Below, piece by piece: positions 17,840-25,405 of a DNA stretch of 64,000 nucleotides. Made by a program: the position numbers and the translations under genes. Below the pieces are notes generated by a model, which saw only the letters and a list, made by a program, of their open reading frames with translations, was not told the DNA's origin and did not search any database. Each line of letters begins with the position of its first letter. The stretch's first letter is position 1. Origin of the DNA: Firmicutes bacterium M10-2 (GTDB lineage: Bacteria; Bacillota_I; Bacilli_A; Erysipelotrichales; Erysipelotrichaceae); the NCBI GenBank assembly GCA_000403415.2, contig KE159692.1, positions 213,122-277,121 on the forward strand, written 5' to 3'.

Positions 17840-18400
17840 TTATTTTGCACGTCCCGAATATTTTCCGTCTACGGTATTGACAACGATCATTTCGCCTTCG
17901 CTGATAAACAGTGGCACACGAACAGTCAATCCGGTTTCCAATACCGCGTTTTTCATTGCGTTTGTTGCCGTATCACCTTTAACTGCCGGTTCGCATTCCA
18001 CAATCTGCAAAGTCGCCTTATCAGGAAGAGATACACCAAGAATCTCGCCTTCATAGCTCGTGATATTCACGTTATCGTTTGGTTTCATGAACTTACGTTC
18101 CCAATCAAGTCCCGCTGCAGGAATCTCGACTTGTTCATATGTATCATTATCCATGAATACCATCGCATCATCCGTATCGTACAAATACTGCATTTCTTTT
18201 TTCTCGATCATGGCAGGTTCGACTTTTTCTCCACCACCCCAAGAAAGTTCGACGTTGCTTCCGGTACGAAGATTACGTACTTTCGCTTTTACGACCATTG
18301 CCGAACGGGCCGTCTTATTTTGAGAAATATCCAAAACAACATAGATGTCGCCATCAACATTAATCGTTTGACCCGGTTTTAAATCGTTTGAGTTGATCAT
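17840..18400 (-). CDS. efp: Elongation factor P
   Basis: 186-residue three-domain translation factor that relieves ribosome stalling at polyproline. The start at 18400 is set by AAAGGAGAGG; the open frame runs 17 codons further upstream without similarity. The loop that reaches the peptidyl-transferase centre reads QNKTARSAMVV, so the tip residue (position 32) is Arg where Bacillus subtilis has Lys32 in KPGKGAAF. The rest (KVRNLRTGSNVELSW, TYEQVEIP, TGLTVRVPLFI) is standard. Mollicutes and relatives share this ARS-type loop. The modification, if any, would differ from lysylation or aminopentanolylation. Confidence 0.95.
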   Translation of the reverse strand: MINSNDLKPGQTINVDGDIYVVLDISQNKTARSAMVVKAKVRNLRTGSNVELSWGGGEKVEPAMIEKKEMQYLYDTDDAMVFMDNDTYEQVEIPAAGLDWERKFMKPNDNVNITSYEGEILGVSLPDKATLQIVECEPAVKGDTATNAMKNAVLETGLTVRVPLFISEGEMIVVNTVDGKYSGRAK

Positions 18401-18466
18401 TATTACCTCTCCTTTATATTCCACTATTAAATTTAATGAAGTTATCTCCATTTGTCAACCGCAAGA

Positions 18467-18490
18467 AAAAAAGCACCTCAGTGCTTTTTT
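18467..18490. terminator. Terminator hairpin, left copy of the 24-bp direct repeat
   Basis: GCACCTCAGTGC forms a short stem flanked by A6 and T6, so it works on both strands. The same 24 bases occur at 18682-18705 on the other side of the 191-bp element. Confidence 0.8.
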
Positions 18491-18681
18491 CAGGCTGTTG
18501 ACAAAGTCGATTTTTCAAATCGGCTTTGTCACAGCTTTTTATTTTTCTCCCACAAATGAATAAAAAAAGAGCAATTTGAGGTATTTAAGTACCTAATATT
18601 ACTCTTTTTTTAGACCTTTTTACCCACTTTTATTTTATTGAAATTTAATTTTTTCAAAATAGGTAGTTTGTCAACACTCTG
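18491..18681 (+). repeat. 191-bp terminator-targeting element, copy A
   Basis: Non-coding element with imperfect terminal repeats: CAGGCTGTTGACAAAG at the left and, inverted, CAGAGTGTTGACAAAC at the right. By eye it is identical base for base to the inverse of copy B at 21269-21459. It is flanked by 24-bp direct repeats that each contain a whole terminator hairpin. The left end folds into a 19-bp-class hairpin (18494-18535) followed by TTTTTATTTTT. A second hairpin lies between AAAAAAAGAG and CTCTTTTTTT (18563-18611). The layout resembles the ends of the IS1182-family element at 9369, so it may be a non-autonomous derivative. It encodes no plausible protein. Confidence 0.88.
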
Positions 18682-18705
18682 AAAAAAGCACCTCAGTGCT
18701 TTTTT
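18682..18705. terminator. Terminator hairpin, right copy of the 24-bp direct repeat
   Basis: Same A6-GCACCTCAGTGC-T6 unit as at 18467-18490, here followed by two further T. It probably represents the original terminator downstream of nfnB. Confidence 0.8.
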
Positions 18706-18771
18706 TTCTGTATCGAAAGGAATCGATATGAATAATAGACTCACATACTTAAGGAAGGATGTATGTATGCG

Positions 18772-18803
18772 AGAAGTTGAGATTGAGCCTTGTCTCAACT
18801 TTT
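18772..18803 (+). other. Hairpin between copy A and nfnB
   Basis: AAGTTGAGA pairs with TCTCAACTT around a ten-base loop, followed by TTTATCC on the plus strand only. The role is unclear: no plus-strand gene precedes it. Confidence 0.35.
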
Positions 18804-18850
18804 ATCCATCCCTATAATACTACTCATTAAGCGAAATGTAAACCCTTTCA

Positions 18851-20236
18851 TTATGATTTTTGTTGAATATAGGCATCAATAGAGGCAGCACCTTTTTTGC
18901 CGGCACCCATCGCACTGATGACTGTTGCGGCACCTGTGACTGCATCTCCTCCAGCATAAATTCCTTCACGGGAAGTCTGTTCTGTTTCATCAACAATCAA
19001 ACATCCTTTTCGGTTCACTTCAAGCCCTTGCGTCGTATGACGAATCAAAGGATTCGGAGATGTTCCGATCGCCATAATCATGCAATCGGCATCAATCATG
19101 AAATTGCTTCCTTCAATGACTACAGGACGGCGCCGGCCGGAAGCATCCGGTTCACCAAGTTCCATGCGAACACATTCCACTTTTTCAATCCAGCCTTCTT
19201 CGTTTCCGAGAACCGCAACCGGATTGCATAAAAGATCGAAAATGATTCCTTCTTCCATCGCATGTTCGACTTCTTCTTTTCGGGCAGGAAGCTCTTCTAA
19301 AGAGCGGCGATATACCACATGGACTTCCGATCCTAAGCGGCGTGCACAGCGGGCAGCATCCATTGCTACGTTTCCGCCACCTACCACAACTGTTTTTGTG
19401 GGATGTTGTATCGGCGTATCCATTCCGTCAATATATGCTTTCATCAAATTGATTCGTGTCAAAAATTCATTGGCGGAATATACACCTTTCAGGTTTTCTC
19501 CCGGCAAACCCATGAAATTTGGCAATCCGGCGCCCGAACCGATAAAGATTGCTTCAAAACCACTCTCAATTAATGCATCAATTGTATCGCTTCGTCCAAC
19601 AACAAAATTGGTTACAATATCGACCCCAAGCTCTTTTAAGTGTTTGATTTCCGCCTGAACAATTTCTTTCGGCAGACGGAATTCCGGAATACCATACATA
19701 AGTACACCGCCGGCAACATGAAGCGCTTCGAATACGGTCACTTCATATCCCATCTTGGCAAGATCACCCGCAGCAGTAAGACCGGCAGGTCCGGCTCCTA
19801 CAACCGCAACTTTATGACCGTTTGTTTGAGGTTTTTCCAGCGCTTCATCGTGTTCATTGCGATGCGTATCCGCCACAAAACGTTCCAATCGGCCGATTGC
19901 GACGGCCTCTGTCTTAATGCCGCGTACACAATATTTTTCGCATTGGCTCTCTTGAGGACATACACGACCGCAAACTGCCGGAAGCGAAGACGTCAAACTA
20001 ATGATCTTATACGCTTCTTCGAATTCGCCTTCTTTTACTTTTTCAATAAAATCAGGAATATTGACATTGACAGGACACCCTTGCACGCAAGGCTTATGTT
20101 TGCAGTGAAGGCAGCGCTGGGCTTCTTCGAGTGCCATTTCCGGAGTGTATCCCATCGCCACTTCTTCAAAGTTTGTGATTCGTACATTTGGATCCTGCGT
20201 AGGCATTTCTACTTTTTTCGGTGACATATTCGGCAT
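18851..20236 (-). CDS. nfnB: NfnB, large subunit of NADH-dependent ferredoxin:NADP+ oxidoreductase
   Basis: 461-residue flavoprotein homologous to the glutamate synthase small subunit. Cluster ligands are CLHCKHKPCVQGCPVNVNI and CGRVCPQESQCEKYC; the FAD site is VAVVGAGPAGLTAAG and the NADPH site VVVGGGNVAMDAARCARR. Paired with the FAD/[2Fe-2S] protein encoded just upstream, this is the electron-bifurcating NfnAB complex rather than a glutamate synthase; true gltBD lie at 49.7-55.7 kb. The start overlaps the nfnA stop (TAATG) behind AAGGAGG. Use: exchange of electrons between ferredoxin, NADH and NADPH in an anaerobe. Confidence 0.92.
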   Translation of the reverse strand: MPNMSPKKVEMPTQDPNVRITNFEEVAMGYTPEMALEEAQRCLHCKHKPCVQGCPVNVNIPDFIEKVKEGEFEEAYKIISLTSSLPAVCGRVCPQESQCEKYCVRGIKTEAVAIGRLERFVADTHRNEHDEALEKPQTNGHKVAVVGAGPAGLTAAGDLAKMGYEVTVFEALHVAGGVLMYGIPEFRLPKEIVQAEIKHLKELGVDIVTNFVVGRSDTIDALIESGFEAIFIGSGAGLPNFMGLPGENLKGVYSANEFLTRINLMKAYIDGMDTPIQHPTKTVVVGGGNVAMDAARCARRLGSEVHVVYRRSLEELPARKEEVEHAMEEGIIFDLLCNPVAVLGNEEGWIEKVECVRMELGEPDASGRRRPVVIEGSNFMIDADCMIMAIGTSPNPLIRHTTQGLEVNRKGCLIVDETEQTSREGIYAGGDAVTGAATVISAMGAGKKGAASIDAYIQQKS

Positions 20237-21075
20237 TAGGCAACCTCCTTGTTCAACATTTTGCACGCATGATCGCGAGCATGTTTTTCAAAATCTCCGT
20301 AAGCGCGGTTTCGGCTCATTGCTTCATCGAAATCAACAAGATGACCATCGAAATCCGGCCCATCTACACAAGCGAACTTGATTTCGTCGCCGACTTTCAA
20401 ACGACATCCTCCGCACATTCCTGTTCCGTCAATCATGATTGGGTTCATAGATACAACTGTCGGGATATTGTATTTTTTTGTCACTTGACATACAAACTTC
20501 ATCATAACAATCGGCCCGATCGCAATGACCTTGTCGAATTTTTCACCGTTTTCGATCAATTGTTCTAACTTATTTGTGACAAGCCCTTTTTCTCCTATGC
20601 TTCCGTCATCCGACATCAAGTAGTAATGATTGGAAACTTCCTTGAATTCATCTTCGAGAATTACTAGATCCTCATTTCGAAAACCGACGATTGTCGTGAC
20701 ATCGCTTCCTGCCTTATGAAAAGCCTTTGCGGTTGGATACGCGATCGCGCAGCCTACACCACCGCCGATCACGCAAACTTTTTCTCCTTCGATCTCGCTA
20801 GGTTGTCCCAAAGGTCCGACAAAATCGGCCAATGACTCTCCTTCTTCCATGGCATTCAATTGCATTGTCGTCTTCCCCACGACCTGGTAAATGATCGTTA
20901 CTTCTCCGCTGTTGCTGTTGCTGTCTGCGATCGTTAAAGGAATTCGTTCTCCTTCATCATGAACGCGTAAGATGATGAATTGGCCTGCTTTTGCCCTTTT
21001 CGCCACATTCGGCGCATCGATTACCATTTTCGTAACCGTAGGATTCAGGACTTCTTTTTTTAAAATTTTATACAT
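20236..21075 (-). CDS. nfnA: NfnA, FAD/[2Fe-2S] subunit of the Nfn complex
   Basis: 279-residue protein of the PyrK/SudB type: N-terminal FAD-binding barrel (PLTIADSN region), NAD-binding domain (KVCVIGGGVGCAIAYPTAKA) and a C-terminal [2Fe-2S] motif with cysteines in GMCGGCRLKVG and FACVDGPDFDGH. Without its neighbour it could be read as a dihydroorotate dehydrogenase electron-transfer subunit or sulfide dehydrogenase subunit. The coupled nfnB gene decides for Nfn. The operon nfnA-nfnB lies between two inverted copies of the 191-bp element. Confidence 0.9.
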   Translation of the reverse strand: MYKILKKEVLNPTVTKMVIDAPNVAKRAKAGQFIILRVHDEGERIPLTIADSNSNSGEVTIIYQVVGKTTMQLNAMEEGESLADFVGPLGQPSEIEGEKVCVIGGGVGCAIAYPTAKAFHKAGSDVTTIVGFRNEDLVILEDEFKEVSNHYYLMSDDGSIGEKGLVTNKLEQLIENGEKFDKVIAIGPIVMMKFVCQVTKKYNIPTVVSMNPIMIDGTGMCGGCRLKVGDEIKFACVDGPDFDGHLVDFDEAMSRNRAYGDFEKHARDHACKMLNKEVA

Positions 21076-21242
21076 TTCAAAGTCACCTCTCTTATTTTTT
21101 TCGTTACTTCATCAATTATACTGAAAATTGTTACATTGGTCTAGAGTGAAATTTTCATGCAAGGCGATATCTGTTTGATCGGATCTTCTTCCCGCTCACT
21201 ATCGAAAACTCGTATGTTCGGTTTTTGTTTTCACAAAAAAAA

Positions 21243-21268
21243 ATGCTGTCACGATTCATGTGACAGCT
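21243..21268. terminator. Terminator hairpin, left copy of the 26-bp direct repeat
   Basis: GCTGTCAC pairs with GTGACAGC around seven bases; an A-run precedes it, giving a T-run on the minus strand. The identical 26 bases return at 21460-21485. Confidence 0.82.
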
Positions 21269-21459
21269 CAGAGTGTTGACAAACTACCTATTTTGAAAAA
21301 ATTAAATTTCAATAAAATAAAAGTGGGTAAAAAGGTCTAAAAAAAGAGTAATATTAGGTACTTAAATACCTCAAATTGCTCTTTTTTTATTCATTTGTGG
21401 GAGAAAAATAAAAAGCTGTGACAAAGCCGATTTGAAAAATCGACTTTGTCAACAGCCTG
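21269..21459 (-). repeat. 191-bp terminator-targeting element, copy B
   Basis: Inverse of copy A at 18491-18681, same length and no difference seen. Its flanks are 26-bp direct repeats, each a complete GCTGTCAC/GTGACAGC terminator stem, unrelated in sequence to the stem at copy A. The common feature of the two target sites is therefore terminator shape, not sequence. It lies between the end of the zinc phospholipase-like gene and nfnA. Confidence 0.88.
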
Positions 21460-21485
21460 ATGCTGTCACGATTCATGTGACAGCT
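21460..21485. terminator. Terminator hairpin, right copy of the 26-bp direct repeat
   Basis: Second copy of the 26-bp unit, followed by CTTTTT on the plus strand. It is the first hairpin met by transcripts leaving the phospholipase-like gene, but on that strand its T-run has been replaced by the element's end. Confidence 0.8.
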
Positions 21486-21546
21486 CTTTTTCGATCCATC
21501 CGATTTTCGATAGTGACGAATGGACGAGCACGATATCCTTGTCTAT

Positions 21547-22524
21547 CTATGATCGGCTTGTAAAATCACACACATCGAAATTGACCATTGGCAAATCTTC
21601 CGGAAGCCCTTCGTTGTATGTTTGATTGCCGATAAAGTTCATTAAATCCTTTTCCTGGCTTGGATCTTTGACAGCCTCCAAGAATAGACGCATAGCATTC
21701 TGCGCTTTAATAAGTGCTTTATCGTACAAATCAAAAAATGATTCGGTGGATACGATTGTTTCATCTGCAGGATGAACCCATTTTTTATGCATCAAATTGC
21801 ATACATCATAGTCATCGATTGGCGTATTGGGAACGATGAGACCCGAACCGAGATTCTTTTTTCTAATTACAGATTCGATCCCTTTCAAAAAAGACAGCTT
21901 GGAGCCTTTGGGATCGTATTCCGCCTTTTGAATAAAATGCCAGTTATCCAAAGAATTTTTGATCAAATGAGGCTTGATCTGCGTATCGAAGATCGACTCG
22001 ATTGCCGGAACGTAAATACGGGCAATCGCTCTAGCTTCATCCAGCGAACAATCGGCAATCTGCGGCGTATCGAACTGAACAATCGTTTCATTGCGTTTTA
22101 CTTTTAATACGATCGAATCAAGGATCGATTCCATACGATGATGATTCCAGCTGTTTTGCGGCGTGCCATGCCCTGTACGATAATAGACGTAAGGATGGAC
22201 AGTTGAATCCAGTGCCCAGTGACACAAATGTCCGCACACATACGCAATCATATCCGCACGAATCGCTTCGTCTTTTTCGTTACGAATGCTTTCAAGCGCA
22301 CTCTTGTAAAAATCGTTGACATGAGATTTATGCAGCAAACCTCCGAACTTGCGAAGATCTCGGTCTTGAAACGATCGTTTCGAACCCAATCCGGAAAAAA
22401 ACAAGTAATCCGGGCCGTTGCTGCCAACCGTGAATAAATGGTTCCGATCCTGAAGCCAAGCTTCATTTTCGAAATGATTCAGCATATCCTGAGCAAATAA
22501 AGAATGAGTAATGATATTAGGCAT
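21547..22524 (-). CDS. Zinc-dependent phospholipase C family protein
   Basis: 325-residue protein of the zinc PLC/S1-P1 nuclease-like fold (PF00882). Likely metal ligands are THSLFAQDML near the N-terminus, GSNGPDYLFF, CGHLCHWALDSTVHPYVYYR and WNHHRMES. No signal peptide is visible, so it may act in the cytoplasm, unlike clostridial alpha-toxin. The GPD motif and the HxxxDxxxHP spacing are family hallmarks. Its start lies within the last eight bases of the DUF2779 gene, so the two are coupled. Substrate unknown. Confidence 0.87.
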   Translation of the reverse strand: MPNIITHSLFAQDMLNHFENEAWLQDRNHLFTVGSNGPDYLFFSGLGSKRSFQDRDLRKFGGLLHKSHVNDFYKSALESIRNEKDEAIRADMIAYVCGHLCHWALDSTVHPYVYYRTGHGTPQNSWNHHRMESILDSIVLKVKRNETIVQFDTPQIADCSLDEARAIARIYVPAIESIFDTQIKPHLIKNSLDNWHFIQKAEYDPKGSKLSFLKGIESVIRKKNLGSGLIVPNTPIDDYDVCNLMHKKWVHPADETIVSTESFFDLYDKALIKAQNAMRLFLEAVKDPSQEKDLMNFIGNQTYNEGLPEDLPMVNFDVCDFTSRS

Positions 22525-24007
22525 ATTCTGCCTCCTTTTCTAGTTCTTTCATATAATCAAGCAAACCATGCAGGACAATATATTCTGCATATGTATCCAT
22601 CATACAATAGACTCTTATTGCATGCTGTATGTATTGCTTTTCTTCTTCATTCGCCTGATCATAATGGCGATAAGCATGCACAGCATTCATTCCATCTTGG
22701 ATATCAAGATCTTTGTAGGAATAATCGCTCGAAAACACAGGCATGACATTTTTGAGCGAAAAATGCCCGCGCATCGCGTTGTTGTAGTAAAGACCATGTT
22801 CGAACGGTTTGGAAAGATCGATCATTCGCGAATAAATTTGCTTCAATTGCTCGGCATATTGCGGAAACTGCAAGCCAAGCTGGATCAAACGTAATTTTTC
22901 CGCACCCTCCATATTGTATACTAGGATCGATCCTTCTTTCGGAACATTTTCCAATAACGATTCGATAAACGCCTGACGACAATCTCCGGTAGAAAAGAAA
23001 TCCATATGTGATAAACTTCCCTCTTGGGTTTCGACATGCAACGAATACTGAAAACACAAGACATCAAATGGCCGCATTCCGGAATAAGGAGGAATCGGAA
23101 ATGTATCCCATTCAAAATCTAAATAGGAAATCGGATATTGAATGGTCTCCGTCCATGTATCAAGTGCGAAAAGATCGCAAAAAGGCCTCTGTTCCTTGCT
23201 GGCCATGTACTGTGCATACTGCAAAGGAAATCCTTCGAAAAGATCGGGGTCCATATCACAAATACGACGTACTCCCATCTCATATGCATCGAGTTTGTTT
23301 CTTGATGTTGTCAAAAATAAGATCGAATCATTCGGTTCGTCTTTTTCGTTAAAACAAAAATCGTAATAGGCACATTTTCTTTGCGATGTGCATCCTTTCG
23401 TGCGTACAGGATCCTCGGGTTCGCCGTGTATGATTTTATCGGTTTCCCTGATTATTTCGTCCAGATCAATCGGATCGCACGCTTCCAGAAGTTCCATGAT
23501 CGTCTTATTCGCTTTGTTTCTTCGATTGAATAACGCGTCATTTAAAACAAACAGTTGATCAATATCAAGTTCTTCTTCACGTACATAATCCTTATTTAAA
23601 TAAACGCTATAAATATTGCAGATTTTGTATCCGAGATTTTCGAGGATTTTTACATCAATCTGAATATTTATGATTTCGTTTTCTTTGGGGTAAGCACTTA
23701 AATACGGATAATAAAGATCCAATCCTTCTTTGTGTTTTCTGATCAGCGCAATTTTTGTGCGTAATCCTCTGTATTCGAAACGTGCGAACCGCACCCAATC
23801 GTTTTCTTTCAGAAGTGCTTCGCTTTTTTCATTAGAATCACCTACTTGTCCTTTCGCACTTTCTTCCACTTTTAGAAAGCGACTCCAGAGCGAAGAAAAA
23901 GACATATCCAAGTGATAAAATCCTTCTTGTTTTAGTCTATTGTTTTTGATATTCCACGCATATCGCTTGCAGCGCTGGGCATGGAGAATATCGCTGACAT
24001 GTATCAT
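22517..24007 (-). CDS. DUF2779 domain protein, nuclease-like
   Basis: 496-residue protein. The N-terminal part (MIHVSDILHAQRCKRYAWN) resembles Cas4/PD-(D/E)XK-type proteins, with cysteines around CTSQRKCAYYDFC as a possible metal site. The C-terminal half is DUF2779, with ISYLDFEWDTFPIPPYSGMR recalling a DnaQ/RNase H-like exonuclease first motif (DxE). DUF2779 proteins are common in Mollicutes and their relatives. Start at 24007: AAAGGTGG lies eight bases upstream. Function inferred only from the fold; it could act in DNA or RNA processing. Confidence 0.82.
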   Translation of the reverse strand: MIHVSDILHAQRCKRYAWNIKNNRLKQEGFYHLDMSFSSLWSRFLKVEESAKGQVGDSNEKSEALLKENDWVRFARFEYRGLRTKIALIRKHKEGLDLYYPYLSAYPKENEIINIQIDVKILENLGYKICNIYSVYLNKDYVREEELDIDQLFVLNDALFNRRNKANKTIMELLEACDPIDLDEIIRETDKIIHGEPEDPVRTKGCTSQRKCAYYDFCFNEKDEPNDSILFLTTSRNKLDAYEMGVRRICDMDPDLFEGFPLQYAQYMASKEQRPFCDLFALDTWTETIQYPISYLDFEWDTFPIPPYSGMRPFDVLCFQYSLHVETQEGSLSHMDFFSTGDCRQAFIESLLENVPKEGSILVYNMEGAEKLRLIQLGLQFPQYAEQLKQIYSRMIDLSKPFEHGLYYNNAMRGHFSLKNVMPVFSSDYSYKDLDIQDGMNAVHAYRHYDQANEEEKQYIQHAIRVYCMMDTYAEYIVLHGLLDYMKELEKEAEYA

Positions 24008-24059
24008 ATCCATCACCACCTTTATCATACACACAAAAGAGTGATCGTAAAAGCTTCGC

Positions 24060-25238
24060 TCACTCTTCAATATATTCTTCTTCTAAATATTTCTTTTCTT
24101 GAATTCGCACTCTTGCATCTTCTTTGATCAATTGATGAAGACAGGAAAAAATCGGAATAAAAATGATCATACCGATCACTCCGGCCAAATTGGCTCCAAG
24201 AGTTACGGCCACCACCACATAAACAGGGGGCAAGCCAACCGATCTTCCGACCACATTCGGATAAATAAAATTTCCTTCCACTTGCTGAATACAAATAAAC
24301 ATGATCATGAAATATATGCCATGGATCGGGCTTTCGATCGCAATGAACAGTGCGGCAATGATTGCTCCGCAAAGAGCGCCGAACATGGGAATCAAAGCGC
24401 CAATTGCTACGATGATCCCGTTTAAAAAGGCGAACGGAAGCCTGAATACGGAAGAAAATACGATGACCAACGTCCCTAAAATCAGGCACTCTGTACAAGT
24501 TCCGCTAATATAATTCGTAAATGTGTCACGGATCAAATGCAAAATATGTATGGTTTTTTGATAGTGTGCATAACTCAAGTATGCTTTCAGCAAAGTTGTA
24601 CCTTCGTTAACTACGGTCTTTTTATTAAACAGGATAATGATTGAGAACATGATCGCAATCACACTTGAAAATAAGATCGAAAACGTATTGGATACGACAA
24701 AATAAAGCGATCCGACAAGATCGGACACATTTCCCGACACTACCCATTGAAGCACATTATCGATCATCTTGGAAATATTCCCGAGATCTGCATTAAGAGT
24801 ACGTAGCCATGAGTGAATGAACGGAATAGGTTTGGACGCATAATATGCCCAGTGGTACATTTTGTAAATGGTTTTTGGCATAACCGAAACAATTGTTTGA
24901 AAACTTGAAGCAACCTTAGGAACAATCACGAGTGCAAACACGAGCAGCAAAGCCACAATCACTAAGATTGAACCAATATTGGCAAAAAATCGAATGATCT
25001 TGTTTTCGCTCTTTTTCCATACGATATTCACGACTCGGACAATATTATTTGCGATCGTGTTAAGAATAAAGGCGATTCCTCCGCCGATCACAAAGGGCAT
25101 GCAAATATTGATGATTAGTCCCACAATCCATAAGATCTTTTCAAAATATACGATCAAGATTGCGATAGTCGCACCAAACAAGATCATACGACGATAGAGA
25201 TTCTCTTTTTCTTTCATCGGTTTGGGAATTTTTAACAT
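24060..25238 (-). CDS. AI-2E family transporter (PerM/YhhT-like permease)
   Basis: About 392-residue integral membrane protein. Two N-terminal membrane segments, a soluble loop (KTIYKMYHWAYYASKPIPFI), then several more helices including the conserved GALIPMFGALCGAI and the NFIYPNVVGRSVGLPP signature. The family name comes from one E. coli member; most members have unknown substrates, and some act as sodium/proton antiporters. A GTG three codons upstream is an alternative start. It is the first gene of a minus-strand run into DUF2779. Confidence 0.88.
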   Translation of the reverse strand: MLKIPKPMKEKENLYRRMILFGATIAILIVYFEKILWIVGLIINICMPFVIGGGIAFILNTIANNIVRVVNIVWKKSENKIIRFFANIGSILVIVALLLVFALVIVPKVASSFQTIVSVMPKTIYKMYHWAYYASKPIPFIHSWLRTLNADLGNISKMIDNVLQWVVSGNVSDLVGSLYFVVSNTFSILFSSVIAIMFSIIILFNKKTVVNEGTTLLKAYLSYAHYQKTIHILHLIRDTFTNYISGTCTECLILGTLVIVFSSVFRLPFAFLNGIIVAIGALIPMFGALCGAIIAALFIAIESPIHGIYFMIMFICIQQVEGNFIYPNVVGRSVGLPPVYVVVAVTLGANLAGVIGMIIFIPIFSCLHQLIKEDARVRIQEKKYLEEEYIEE

Positions 25239-25405
25239 ACATCTCACTTTCTCTCTAGTGGTTTATTTTTAATTTTAGCATACTTTTTTCGAAAAAAAAT
25301 TTGATTGGAACAAAAATGAAAATTTTTGTAAATTTAATGAATATGTTTTGACAAACGTTATTTGCGGTGCAAAAATGTTCCTATTATGAATAGGTAGGTA
25401 GATAT

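Noticed and set aside
17789..18382. Long plus-strand open frame (197 codons) opposite efp
   Set aside because: It lies antisense to the clearly conserved efp gene, has no family similarity and no ribosome site. The same holds for the long antisense frames over nfnB, the transposase and the other real genes.
18610..18798. 62-codon minus-strand frame across copy A of the 191-bp element
   Set aside because: It spans the element end, the direct repeat and outside sequence, which is not expected of a gene. No ribosome site or similarity.
18851..20236. Annotation as glutamate synthase small subunit
   Set aside because: The upstream coupled gene is an NfnA-type protein, not GltB, and a true gltBD pair exists at 49.7-55.7 kb.
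25348..25387. Promoter for pyrG at TTGACA/TATTAT
   Set aside because: The hexamers are 28 bases apart, too far for a standard promoter, and no better -10 is visible.
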